Shown: positions 23,722 through 30,987 of the stretch, in pieces
Layout of the letters: each line of letters starts with the position of its first letter
Position numbering within the stretch: position 1 is the first letter of the stretch
NCBI RefSeq assembly: GCF_003014555.1
Contig: NZ_PYGE01000013.1
Coordinates: 81,405-145,404 of the forward strand
Reading direction: 5' to 3'
Origin: Haloactinopolyspora alba
GTDB lineage: Bacteria > Actinomycetota > Actinomycetes > Jiangellales > Jiangellaceae
DNA: 64,000 nt
Program-made: the position numbers and the translations under genes
The notes under the pieces: model-generated
What the model saw: the letters and a program-made list of their open reading frames with translations, nothing else
Databases searched by the model: none
What the model was told of the DNA's origin: nothing

Positions 23722-25677
23722 TCACGGGAACGGGTGCGGGACGAGGTGCAGGTCGCCGGGGTCGAGCGGACGCGGCACGTGCCCGCCGCGGTAGGGCGCC
23801 CAGAGCGTGCGCGGCATCCGCAGCACGCGTTGCCGGTGCCAGCCGAAGTCGATCGGAATCAGCCCGGGCACGATCGTCGCCACGGTGGACAGGCCCAGCG
23901 CCTGCTGCTCGGGCGTGGTCTGGTCGACGACGACGGTGTCGTGGCCACGTTCGGCGAGCAGCGCGACGATCTCGTCCACCGGCTCGCGCAGGTCGGTCAC
24001 CGGGGCCCGCGACGTGGTCCAGTCGGCGAACACGTCGGCGATCGGCGACCGGTGGTCCTGGCGCAGCCAGTGTTCGGCGTGCCGGGCCATCTCCGGCATG
24101 CCGAACAACAGCGCATGGTGCGCGAGCTCGGTGACGTGCCCGTAGTCGGTGACCATGAGTTCGTTGTGCTCGATGGACTCGCCGACCCGCTCGGGGAACC
24201 CGGTGACGTACGAGGCGACCTCGCACACCGCGGCGCGGACCGCGTCGTCCGGGTCGAGCGAGGCACCGCCGGCGAAGCACAGCGTGCCCGGCCCGCCGTC
24301 GCGACGGACCGCGACCGCGCCGACGGCCGGCACCGGCAGGTCGACGCGGATGTCGAAGCATCGCAGGTCGTACCCGAGCAGGTCGACGTGCGCCCGCATC
24401 TGTTGCACCAGCGGATGGTCGACGGTGTCGAGGTCGATCTCGGCCCGGGTCAGCCCGTCGTACCAGCTGATCAGGAACGCGTCGCGTTCGACGAGCTCGA
24501 GCAGGCCGTGCAGCACGGCCTCGGTGACCGAGCTGCCGGAGGCGCAGCCGTTGGAGCACTCCTGCACGGTGTTGCGGTGGTCCTCGCGGTGGTCGAGGTA
24601 GTAGGCGATCTGCTCGGGGACGAGCAGCGCGCGGCCGTCGCGCAGCGACCAGCCCCAGACCCAGGGGACGCTCGGATTCTCCGACCACGGCACGTACTTC
24701 TCGGCGTGCCGGTCGTAGAAGTCCTGCGTGTACAGCCCGCACTGCTCCATCTCGACGTACGGAGCGTCCAGCTCGGTGACCGCCGCCCGGCGGGCGACCT
24801 CGACGCGGCGCGGGCGCTGACCGGCGTCGCGCTCGAGACCCTCGAGGGCGCCGAGCAGCTCGCTGCGCTGGTAGCTCTCGGCGTGCCCGCTCCACCACAT
24901 CTCGTGCAGGCCGTACTTGCTGCGGACCTCGAAATGCCCGCTGACCGGCGCCGTCGCGGTGGCATGGTAGGCGCGGATGCCGGGTCCGCCGAGCATCCCG
25001 CACACCGGGTTGGCGAGCGCGTCCATGGGCAGCCCGAGGTCCTCGGGCCGGCCGCTGCGGGTGGCGCCGGGACGCAGGGCGGGCACCGATCGCAGGTGGA
25101 TCTCGGCGCCGGAGCTGGTGTCGGCGACGGGCGCGGCGCAGGCGTCGCACGACGAGTCGCGGAGCAGGCCGTACCGGCGCACCGATGCCGTGCGGGTGTC
25201 GATCTCCCACACCGGGTGGCCCGGCTCGCCCGCCGGAGGCGTGGCGGCGGCCTCGACCAGCACCGCGGCCACGGCGACGACGTGTGGCGGCACCGCGCCG
25301 GGCTCGCCCGGCAGGACGCCGTGCGGCTCGTCGACGATCCGGCGTTCGATCATCGGGCGGCACACCGTCCAGCGGCGGTCGAGGCAGCGCGGGCACGGAC
25401 CGCCTCCACCGGGAGTGGCGGCGACGATCACGGCGGAGCCGTAGCGGCGCAGGCTCACCGTGGCGGTCGACGGCGACCGGTCGACGGGAACGGTCACCCG
25501 GTGCTCGTGCCCGGGTACTCCGAGGACGGCGACGTCGATGGCGGGGCACCGTGCGGCGAGCTCCGCCGGAAGCAGGTCGGCGACCTGCCGTCCGAACGCG
25601 GCGGTCGAGGTGGCGGTGTCGCCGGCGGCATCCGTTGCGGGCCGGTGTGCGTCGCGGTCGTCCTGCAGCGTGGTCAC
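23722..25677 (-). CDS. YcaO cyclodehydratase with zinc-binding E1-like N-terminal part
   Basis: 651 residues from GTG 25677. The N-terminal third has a tetra-Cys site (CPRCLDRRW and CDAC) as in ocin-ThiF/TOMM cyclodehydratase fusions. The YcaO domain from about 230 has HEMWWSGHAESYQRSELLGA, SNGCASGSSVTEAVLHGL-LELVERDAF and CEVASYVTGFPERVGES, containing the Glu-rich ATP/Mg site. The Pro-rich C-terminus HPFP fits the azoline-forming class. It uses ATP to cyclise Cys and Ser/Thr of the precursor onto the backbone carbonyl. It is the first enzyme gene after the precursors and lies behind a hairpin that may lower its expression. Confidence 0.93.
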   Translation of the reverse strand: MTTLQDDRDAHRPATDAAGDTATSTAAFGRQVADLLPAELAARCPAIDVAVLGVPGHEHRVTVPVDRSPSTATVSLRRYGSAVIVAATPGGGGPCPRCLDRRWTVCRPMIERRIVDEPHGVLPGEPGAVPPHVVAVAAVLVEAAATPPAGEPGHPVWEIDTRTASVRRYGLLRDSSCDACAAPVADTSSGAEIHLRSVPALRPGATRSGRPEDLGLPMDALANPVCGMLGGPGIRAYHATATAPVSGHFEVRSKYGLHEMWWSGHAESYQRSELLGALEGLERDAGQRPRRVEVARRAAVTELDAPYVEMEQCGLYTQDFYDRHAEKYVPWSENPSVPWVWGWSLRDGRALLVPEQIAYYLDHREDHRNTVQECSNGCASGSSVTEAVLHGLLELVERDAFLISWYDGLTRAEIDLDTVDHPLVQQMRAHVDLLGYDLRCFDIRVDLPVPAVGAVAVRRDGGPGTLCFAGGASLDPDDAVRAAVCEVASYVTGFPERVGESIEHNELMVTDYGHVTELAHHALLFGMPEMARHAEHWLRQDHRSPIADVFADWTTSRAPVTDLREPVDEIVALLAERGHDTVVVDQTTPEQQALGLSTVATIVPGLIPIDFGWHRQRVLRMPRTLWAPYRGGHVPRPLDPGDLHLVPHPFP

Positions 25678-25733
25678 GGATTCAGCACCTCTCCTCGGGC
25701 GCGGCGGGGCAGAGCGCGAGACGTAGGGTCGAA

Positions 25734-25770
25734 GGGTGCTGCGGGCCAGTCCGAGTGGCCCGCAGCACCC
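25734..25770 (-). terminator. perfect hairpin between precursor genes and the enzyme genes (attenuator)
   Basis: A perfect 15-bp inverted repeat (25734-25748 with 25756-25770; arm GGGTGCTGCGGGCCA) encloses a 7-nt loop. It sits 13 bases after the last precursor stop and 56 bases before the YcaO start. As a partial terminator or 3'-end stabiliser it would let the precursor mRNA exceed the enzyme mRNA. Confidence 0.8.
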
Positions 25771-25783
25771 GATCCAGGTGTGC

Positions 25784-25969
25784 TCAGCCGCAGCTGGACG
25801 TGCTCGTGCTGCACGAGCAGCAGCTGGACGTGCTGCAGGAACTGCAACTCGAGCAGCTACAGGACGAGCTGCTGGCCGCCATGTCGGCGGACGGGTCGGT
25901 GATCTCGTCCACCTCGAACGTGACCGCCTCGAGCTCGAGCAGCTCCATGCCGAGTGTCGTGTGCGCCAT
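25784..25969 (-). CDS. RiPP precursor peptide 1, Ser/Cys core
   Basis: 61 residues. The acidic leader ELLELEAVTFEVDEITD ends near ADMAA (residue 32). The remaining 29 residues contain only Ser (17), Cys (8), Thr (3) and one final Gly; Cys are at 37, 39, 42, 45, 50, 51, 53 and 60. This leader resembles thiazolyl-peptide precursor leaders recognised through a Phe/Glu-rich stretch. AAAGGAG precedes ATG 25969. It is the third precursor in transcription order and shares the central block CSSCSTSSCC with the other two. Unlike them it lacks the Gly-Trp before the core and starts the core with Ser. The leader/core cleavage site is inferred. Confidence 0.9.
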   Translation of the reverse strand: MAHTTLGMELLELEAVTFEVDEITDPSADMAASSSSCSCSSCSSCSTSSCCSCSTSTSSCG

Positions 25970-26025
25970 GGTTCACTCCTTTCTCCGGATCGATCGATAC
26001 TGGTGGGCCGGTAGCGCCGGGCGGG

Positions 26026-26208
26026 TCAGCCGCCGCCGCAACCGGTGCTGGTGCTGGTCGAGCAGCAGCTGGACGTGCTGCACGAGCTGCAGCTCGAGCA
26101 GCTGCAGGACGAGCTGCACCAACCTGCGGCGTCCTGACCGATGTCCGTGATGTCCTCGATCTCGAACGTGGCCGTCTCGAGGACGAGCAGCTCTTCACGA
26201 AGCGCCAT
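26026..26208 (-). CDS. RiPP precursor peptide 2, Ser/Cys core
   Basis: 60 residues from ATG 26208, which has AAGGGGG at good distance; the upstream GTG at 26217 is too close to that site. The leader LLVLETATFEIEDITD leads to GQDAAGW. The following 30 residues are Ser (14), Cys (8), Thr (4) and Gly (4), with Cys at 31, 35, 37, 40, 43, 48, 49 and 57. The Cys/Ser pattern of the first 19 core residues is identical to precursor 1 except for Cys instead of Ser at the first position. The tail ends in three glycines. Nearly all core residues are substrates for the YcaO and LanB enzymes encoded next to it. Confidence 0.9.
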   Translation of the reverse strand: MALREELLVLETATFEIEDITDIGQDAAGWCSSSCSCSSCSSCSTSSCCSTSTSTGCGGG

Positions 26209-26239
26209 GTCGTTCACCCCCTTCCCTGCGGGTGCCTTT

Positions 26240-26259
26240 CACCGCCCGGGCCGGCGGTG
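26240..26259 (-). terminator. small hairpin between precursor genes 3 and 2
   Basis: CACCGCC-CGGGCC-GGCGGTG forms a perfect 7-bp stem with a 6-nt loop. It may help processing or stability of the precursor mRNA. It is short and GC-rich, so it could be chance. Confidence 0.4.
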
Positions 26260-26275
26260 AGGTCGCGGAGCCTCG

Positions 26276-26461
26276 TCAGCTGGTGCTGCTGCAGCTGCAG
26301 CTCGAGCAGCCGCAGCAGCTCGACGTGCTGCACGAGGAGCAGCTCGACGTGCTCGTGCTGGAGCTGCACCAGCCGGCGGCGTCCTGGCCGACGTCAGCGA
26401 TCTCCTCGACTTCGAAGGTCACGGTCTCGAGAGCCAGCAGCTCGGTCGTCAGGTCGGTCAC
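26276..26461 (-). CDS. RiPP precursor peptide 3, Ser/Cys/Thr core
   Basis: 61 residues from GTG 26461, which follows GAGGAGG by five bases. The leader ELLALETVTFEVEEIAD and the junction GQDAAGW match precursor 2. The 30-residue core has Ser (17), Cys (8), Thr (4) and one Gly; Cys at 32, 41, 44, 49, 50, 52, 55 and 57. Relative to precursor 2, two early Cys are Thr (STST) and the tail has extra Cys in place of Thr, while the block CSSCSTSSCC is unchanged. It is the first precursor transcribed, 50 bases after the leader-binding protein gene. Confidence 0.9.
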   Translation of the reverse strand: MTDLTTELLALETVTFEVEEIADVGQDAAGWCSSSTSTSSCSSCSTSSCCGCSSCSCSSTS

Positions 26462-26473
26462 GGTGCCTCCTCG

Positions 26474-26554
26474 GGGCGGGTGGGCTGGCGGAACGGCTCC
26501 GGGCGGGTGGGCTAGCGGAACAGCTCCGGGCGGGTGGGCTGGCGGAACAGCAGG
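26474..26554 (-). repeat. three tandem 27-bp repeats across the stop codon of the leader-binding protein gene
   Basis: Units at 26474-26500, 26501-26527 and 26528-26554 share the 27-bp pattern. Read on the minus strand they encode FRQPTRPEL-like nonapeptides. In the middle unit the CAG (Gln) codon is TAG, which ends the protein. The outermost unit lies beyond the stop, just before the ribosome site of precursor 3. Confidence 0.85.
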
Positions 26555-28596
26555 ACGCGGACGATGCGGGTGACGCCCGCGAGGTCCGGGGTGCCCAGGT
26601 CGACGGCCGCTGCGCCGCGGCCGTCCGCGTGCAGCCGGGCCACGACGGTCTCGGCGTCCGCCTCGTGGTGCAGCCACGAGGGGTCGGTGACCGGCGGGCC
26701 TACGGCGGCGTGGTCCAGCACGTCGGTGCTGCCCGGCCGAGGTTCGCCGGCGGCCAGGGCGGTGCCGGCGATCTGCCGGGGCCCGACGACGCGCAGCAGC
26801 GCGCTCAGCGCGGCCCGGGTCCACGACGTCCCCGGGGCGGCCGTGATCCGCTCGCCGGCGCCGTCGACGACCCGTACCACCGCCATCGGCACCGGGCCGG
26901 TGGCGGCGTGCAGCGCGATCCTGCCGCCGGCGTCCTCGATCTCGCGGATCAGCATGGCGAGGTGACCGGACCGGTCGGTGCCGTCGTCGGCCAGGTCGGC
27001 GGGGACCGGGTGCACCGCGTGCTCGCCGCGGGCGAGTGCGGTGACGGCGGCCGCTCCTGCCGCGTCGACGAGTGCGCGCAGGCTCGCCTGCTCGAGCGAC
27101 TCGGCCGCGGCGATGCCCACCCGGTCCGGCTCGAAGCAGGCGGCGGCGCGGTCCCACGGCCCGGCGAGCGCGGCCGCGCGGTCGACGGCGAGGGCGCGCC
27201 CGGTCGCGAGTTCGGTCGCCGCCACCGGTGCGGCGTCGGAGGGAGGCACGCCCAGCCAGGTGTCGAGCCGGTCGTGGCTCACCCGCTCCGCCTCCGGGCT
27301 CGGCGCGGGCAGCAGCGAACAGCGCCGGTGCGTGACCAGCGCGTACCGGGCGGCGGCGGTCTCGAGCGCTTCGAGGCGCGCTTCGAGGACGTTGCGCGCC
27401 CCGAACGCGACCACCGGTTCCGCGTCGGCGGCCGGGGCGATCAGCCCGGCGACCTTCACCGGGATCTGCACGATCGCATCGTCGTCGAACCTCCGGAAGA
27501 TGCCGACGGTGTCGGCGACGACGGACTCGAACCGGGTGTAGGCGCGCTCGACGGCCTCCTCGTCGCCCTCGTCCTCGTCGGCGGCGGAATCCGTGCTGAC
27601 GGCGCCGGCGGCCGGTCCGCGCGGCACCGCGCTAGCCGGACCGCCCGGGGCGTCCGCAGCCGGATGGGCGACGAGACGCTCGTTGCTGACGGTGAGCCGG
27701 TGCGGGTCGACGAGCACGACGGAGCCGTCGATGTCACTGCTGATGGTGCCGGTGAGGGACTTGAAGATCTCGAACCCGGCCATGCTGACGGCCATCGATG
27801 CGGCGGTTCCCGGCAGCACCGGCCGCGGTGGCACGGACGCGGCGCCGGCCGTCGCGGCCCGCCACACGTCGGCGCCTCCGTCGATCTCGTTGTCGCTGAT
27901 GCGGAGCATGGCCGTGAGCACGTCGGTGCCGCCGGCCTCGCGCGGGCCGAGCACCAGCAGGTCGCCGACGCGCGTGAGCGGAACGAACGAGACGCCGGCG
28001 GAGCGGCACGCGTCCGCGACGGCGAACAGGTCGGCGCCCGGGCCCCTCACCGCGACGAAGCACACCAGGTCGAGGCCCGCGTCGAGGTCGCCGCGCACGG
28101 CCGCCGCCGACCCCGCACGGACGAACCCGTCGCCACTGCCGACGCCGTTCGCGCTCAGCCCGGCCGCCAGCGCGGCGCCGGCCGTTTCGTCGTCGGCGAG
28201 CACCGCGACCCGCGCCGACGCCGCGCGCCGGAACCCGTCGCCGTCGTCGCCGTGGTGGTCGAGCAGCGCGAGCTGGCTGCCGAAGCGGGCGCGGACGTCG
28301 TCGTCGTACTCCGCCTGCAGGTCCGGGCCGTCGACCACGACGCCCCTGCTCGCCAGCGTCCCCACCAGCGAACGCACCGCGTCGGCGTGCCCGTCGGGCA
28401 GGCCGGACAGCAGCTCGGACAGCGGCGTGGATCCGTCGAGGTGCGGCAGCAGCGCCGTCAGGTAGCGGTAGGCGCTCGCCCCGCGGATGACGAAGGCGTC
28501 GTCGTGCCCGCGGACGTAGACGCCTTCGAGCGTCTCGAGGAAGGCCACGTCGCGTCGCATGCGCGGCCGGACGAGCTCGGGCGTGTCGGTCGTCAA
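26512..28596 (-). CDS. TOMM precursor leader peptide-binding protein (ocin-ThiF-like)
   Basis: 694 residues if TTG 28596 is used; GAGGAG lies five bases before it. GTG 28602 is an alternative but overlaps that site. The N-terminus has an RRE-like winged helix (FLETLEGVYVRGHDDAFVIR, then LLPHLDGSTPLSELLSGL). An E1-like Rossmann region follows (ARVAVLADDETAGAALAAGL) and a long variable C-terminal part. In thiopeptide and goadsporin-type pathways such proteins bind the leader and present the core to the YcaO enzyme. The protein ends inside a 27-bp tandem repeat through a CAG to TAG change. It lies between the ABC transporter genes and the three precursors. Confidence 0.85.
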   Translation of the reverse strand: MTTDTPELVRPRMRRDVAFLETLEGVYVRGHDDAFVIRGASAYRYLTALLPHLDGSTPLSELLSGLPDGHADAVRSLVGTLASRGVVVDGPDLQAEYDDDVRARFGSQLALLDHHGDDGDGFRRAASARVAVLADDETAGAALAAGLSANGVGSGDGFVRAGSAAAVRGDLDAGLDLVCFVAVRGPGADLFAVADACRSAGVSFVPLTRVGDLLVLGPREAGGTDVLTAMLRISDNEIDGGADVWRAATAGAASVPPRPVLPGTAASMAVSMAGFEIFKSLTGTISSDIDGSVVLVDPHRLTVSNERLVAHPAADAPGGPASAVPRGPAAGAVSTDSAADEDEGDEEAVERAYTRFESVVADTVGIFRRFDDDAIVQIPVKVAGLIAPAADAEPVVAFGARNVLEARLEALETAAARYALVTHRRCSLLPAPSPEAERVSHDRLDTWLGVPPSDAAPVAATELATGRALAVDRAAALAGPWDRAAACFEPDRVGIAAAESLEQASLRALVDAAGAAAVTALARGEHAVHPVPADLADDGTDRSGHLAMLIREIEDAGGRIALHAATGPVPMAVVRVVDGAGERITAAPGTSWTRAALSALLRVVGPRQIAGTALAAGEPRPGSTDVLDHAAVGPPVTDPSWLHHEADAETVVARLHADGRGAAAVDLGTPDLAGVTRIVRVLLFRQPTRPELFR

Positions 28597-28628
28597 CGTC
28601 ACTCCTCGGGTCGGTTCGGCTCGGGGAC

Positions 28629-29465
28629 TCAGGTGATGTCGCGGCGGCGGACGAGGGCCACGGCCAGGACGGTGCTCGCGACCAGGTAGACGGCCAGTAC
28701 GGCGCACGCCGCCGCCGGGGTCAGGTGGTCGACGACGCCGGGTGTGCCGCCGTCGCCCTGGGTCGGTGCGCCGAGGCCCGCGACGAGCGAGCCGCTGGCC
28801 GTTCCCAGCAGCACCGCCCGGACCGGCTCCAGCGCCCCGATGACGCCGGCCAGCCCGGCGATCGCGTTCTCGAGGCCGAGCGTCCAGACCAGCCCGACCG
28901 CCAGCGCCACGCTGGTGCCGCGGAACAGGACGCCCAGGGCGGCACCGACGCTCATCCAGGTCGCCGAGATCAGTACCGCGCCGCCCAGTGACGCAAGCAT
29001 CTCGACCGGGGCGGGCCAGTTCAGCGGCTCACCCTCGACGGAGGCGATGACCGCGGACGCGACGGCCGAGGTCACGGCGGCGGCCACCGCGATCGCGATG
29101 ACGGCCAGCACACCTGCTGCGATCTTGGCGAGCACGACCTGCGCCCGGCCGGGCCCCTGCGACAGCCGCGCCGTCCACGTTCCCCACCGGTACTCCGGCC
29201 CGGTGACCAGCACCCCGAGGATCAGCATGATCGCTCCGCCGAACATCGGGTAGCTGCTGACGGAGGTGCTGTCGACGGCGGCGGGCACGAGCGTCTCGAG
29301 CAGGTCGGCGCGGTCGGCGGTCGCATCGGGGTCGAGCGTGCTGTAGACGATGTAGGGCACGCCGAAGGCGAAGGCCAGGACCAGGGCGATCCAACTGCCG
29401 CCGACGACGAGCGGCGCGAGCCGGTGCCGCAGCAGCAGCGTCTCCGCGTTCAGCGCGGCGATCAT
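28629..29465 (-). CDS. ABC transporter permease of the RiPP operon
   Basis: 278 residues with about six hydrophobic segments, for example IALVLAFAFGVPYIV, IMLILGVLVTG and VLAVIAIAVAAAVTSAVASAV. The pattern is that of ABC-2-type permeases that pair with an ATPase lacking its own membrane domain. Its ATG overlaps the ATPase stop (ATGA). It probably exports the modified peptide or gives self-protection; the sequence does not separate the two. It precedes the leader-binding protein gene by about 30 bases. Confidence 0.88.
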   Translation of the reverse strand: MIAALNAETLLLRHRLAPLVVGGSWIALVLAFAFGVPYIVYSTLDPDATADRADLLETLVPAAVDSTSVSSYPMFGGAIMLILGVLVTGPEYRWGTWTARLSQGPGRAQVVLAKIAAGVLAVIAIAVAAAVTSAVASAVIASVEGEPLNWPAPVEMLASLGGAVLISATWMSVGAALGVLFRGTSVALAVGLVWTLGLENAIAGLAGVIGALEPVRAVLLGTASGSLVAGLGAPTQGDGGTPGVVDHLTPAAACAVLAVYLVASTVLAVALVRRRDIT

Positions 29466-30421
29466 GACCGCACCTCCGCCGCATCGTGCCGGGTGAGCTC
29501 GAAGAACACGTCCTCCAGCGACTGGCGTTCGTGCCGGACCTCGTGCACGTCGACACCGCCCTCGACCAGCGCGCGAACCAATGCCGGAACGTCGCCGGGG
29601 TCGACGTGCAGGCGCAGCGTGGCGTCGTCGCTCTCGGGCACCGTGGCCTCGCCGAACCGGGAGCGGGCGATGGTGCGCGCCGGCGCGGGCGGATCCGCCC
29701 GGAGTTCGACGGTGAGCGCGCCCGGCCCGGCGCGGAGGTTCTCGACCGTGTCGTCGGCGATCGTCCTGCCCCGGTCGAGGACGACGACACGCTCGCAGAT
29801 CTGCTGGACCTCGCCGAGGATGTGCGAGGAGAGCAGCACGGTGGTGCCGTCGGTGCCGAGGTTGCGCACCAGTTCGCGCATCTGCACCACGCCGTCGGGG
29901 TCGAGCCCGTTGGTGGGCTCGTCCAGGACGAGCAACGGGGGCCGGCCGAGCAGCGCCGCCGCCACGCCGAGGCGCTGGCCCATGCCGAGCGAGTAGCCGC
30001 CGTAGCGATCGTCGGCCCGCCCGTCGAGTTGGACGATCTCGAGAACCCGCTGGACCTCGCTGTCGGGCAGGCCACGCGCACGGGCCAGCACCCGGAGGTT
30101 GGTGCGCCCGGACAGGTGCGGGACGAAGGCGGGGGTCTCGATCAACGCGCCGATGCCGCGCAGGGCCTCCGGCGCGCCCGGGTGGCGGCCGGACACCCGC
30201 ACGGTGCCGGTGTCGGCGTGCACGAGCCCCAGCAGAATGCGCAGCAAGGTCGTCTTGCCGGCGCCGTTCGGCCCCAGGACGCCGTAGACCTGGCCACGCT
30301 GCACCCGGAGGTCCACGTCGCTCAGCGCAGGCAGGGTGCCGAACGATTTCGACACGCCGGCGACGTGGACGGCGGGAGTGTCTGGCGGGGAGGGCGCGAG
30401 GGCGCCGACGTCAATGCTCAC
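29462..30421 (-). CDS. ABC transporter ATP-binding protein of the RiPP operon
   Basis: 319 residues from GTG 30421 with GAGAGG seven bases upstream. Walker A is GPNGAGKTT, the signature is SLGMGQ in place of LSGGQ, Walker B is LLVLDEPTNGLD and the switch His is in LLSSHIL. A C-terminal extension of about 90 residues (VELRADPPAPARTIARSR and on) is typical of DrrA/BcrA-type drug exporters. It energises the adjacent permease. This is the first gene of the roughly 13.8-kb RiPP operon, and the operon promoter should lie in the long gap upstream. Confidence 0.93.
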   Translation of the reverse strand: MSIDVGALAPSPPDTPAVHVAGVSKSFGTLPALSDVDLRVQRGQVYGVLGPNGAGKTTLLRILLGLVHADTGTVRVSGRHPGAPEALRGIGALIETPAFVPHLSGRTNLRVLARARGLPDSEVQRVLEIVQLDGRADDRYGGYSLGMGQRLGVAAALLGRPPLLVLDEPTNGLDPDGVVQMRELVRNLGTDGTTVLLSSHILGEVQQICERVVVLDRGRTIADDTVENLRAGPGALTVELRADPPAPARTIARSRFGEATVPESDDATLRLHVDPGDVPALVRALVEGGVDVHEVRHERQSLEDVFFELTRHDAAEVRS

Positions 30422-30987
30422 AGCACGGCCTCTCGGACTGCGGTTCCGGGTGCGCGTGGTGCCGGGGACGGAGCGGGCGGTTGTGGGTCGGGCGGATCGT
30501 GTCGTAACCGGGCGGTTCGCTGGTGCGGACGTTCACGGCGTGCCCACAACCGGAAACACTCGAAATGTCAAGAGAATTGACAGGTCGACGACTGTCCTCG
30601 ACAAATCGCATGTATCCGATCGGCCGTTATATATGGCCTTGAACGTAACGGACGTCGCACAAAAGAGACAACCCCTGTGCGCCGAATTTTTTCGAGCGAC
30701 AGCCAGGGTCGCCGTCGATGATCTCGCCCTTCACCATCCGTTGACCTTGTATTTTCCGTCCGTCAGCGTGCGCGGGATAGACGTCCGGCACCCGTGCGCC
30801 CATTCGCCGCGGCGAGCACACCCCGGTGGCCACTTCAACACCCGGTGAAAAAATGCAACGAAGGAAGATATTGACAAGTCATCCTTACTGGGGACCGTTT
30901 CTGGCGCACCGAACCGCGACCACCACAACCGGCCCGGCACGACCGAACCGAGCGCGGCAGATCAGCGGATCGGTCGCGACACGTTCC
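30422..30987. other. long regulatory gap upstream of the RiPP operon
   Basis: About 560 bases, clearly more AT-rich than its surroundings (for example around 30630-30650 and 30690-30760). No supportable gene was found. It should hold the promoter of the RiPP operon on the minus strand. TTGACA occurs at 30571-30566 on that strand as part of an inverted repeat, but a good -10 at 17 bp is not obvious. An ATATAT tract lies near 30630. Confidence 0.6.
30566..30582. promoter_or_regulatory. perfect TGTCAA-N5-TTGACA palindrome upstream of the RiPP operon
   Basis: A 6-5-6 perfect inverted repeat lies about 145 bases before the ABC ATPase start. Either arm reads TTGACA, a -35 consensus, on one strand. 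It may be an operator, a promoter element, or both. Confidence 0.5.

Noticed and set aside
25784..26461. Repeated AGC/TGC-type runs as a possible CRISPR or simple repeat
   Set aside because: The runs are codons for Ser and Cys in three in-frame peptides with conserved leaders and ribosome sites; there is no regular repeat-spacer pattern.
25954..28689. 911-residue plus-strand open frame over the leader-binding protein and precursors 2 and 3
   Set aside because: Composition and lack of motifs mark it as a shadow; the minus-strand genes have ribosome sites and operon overlaps.
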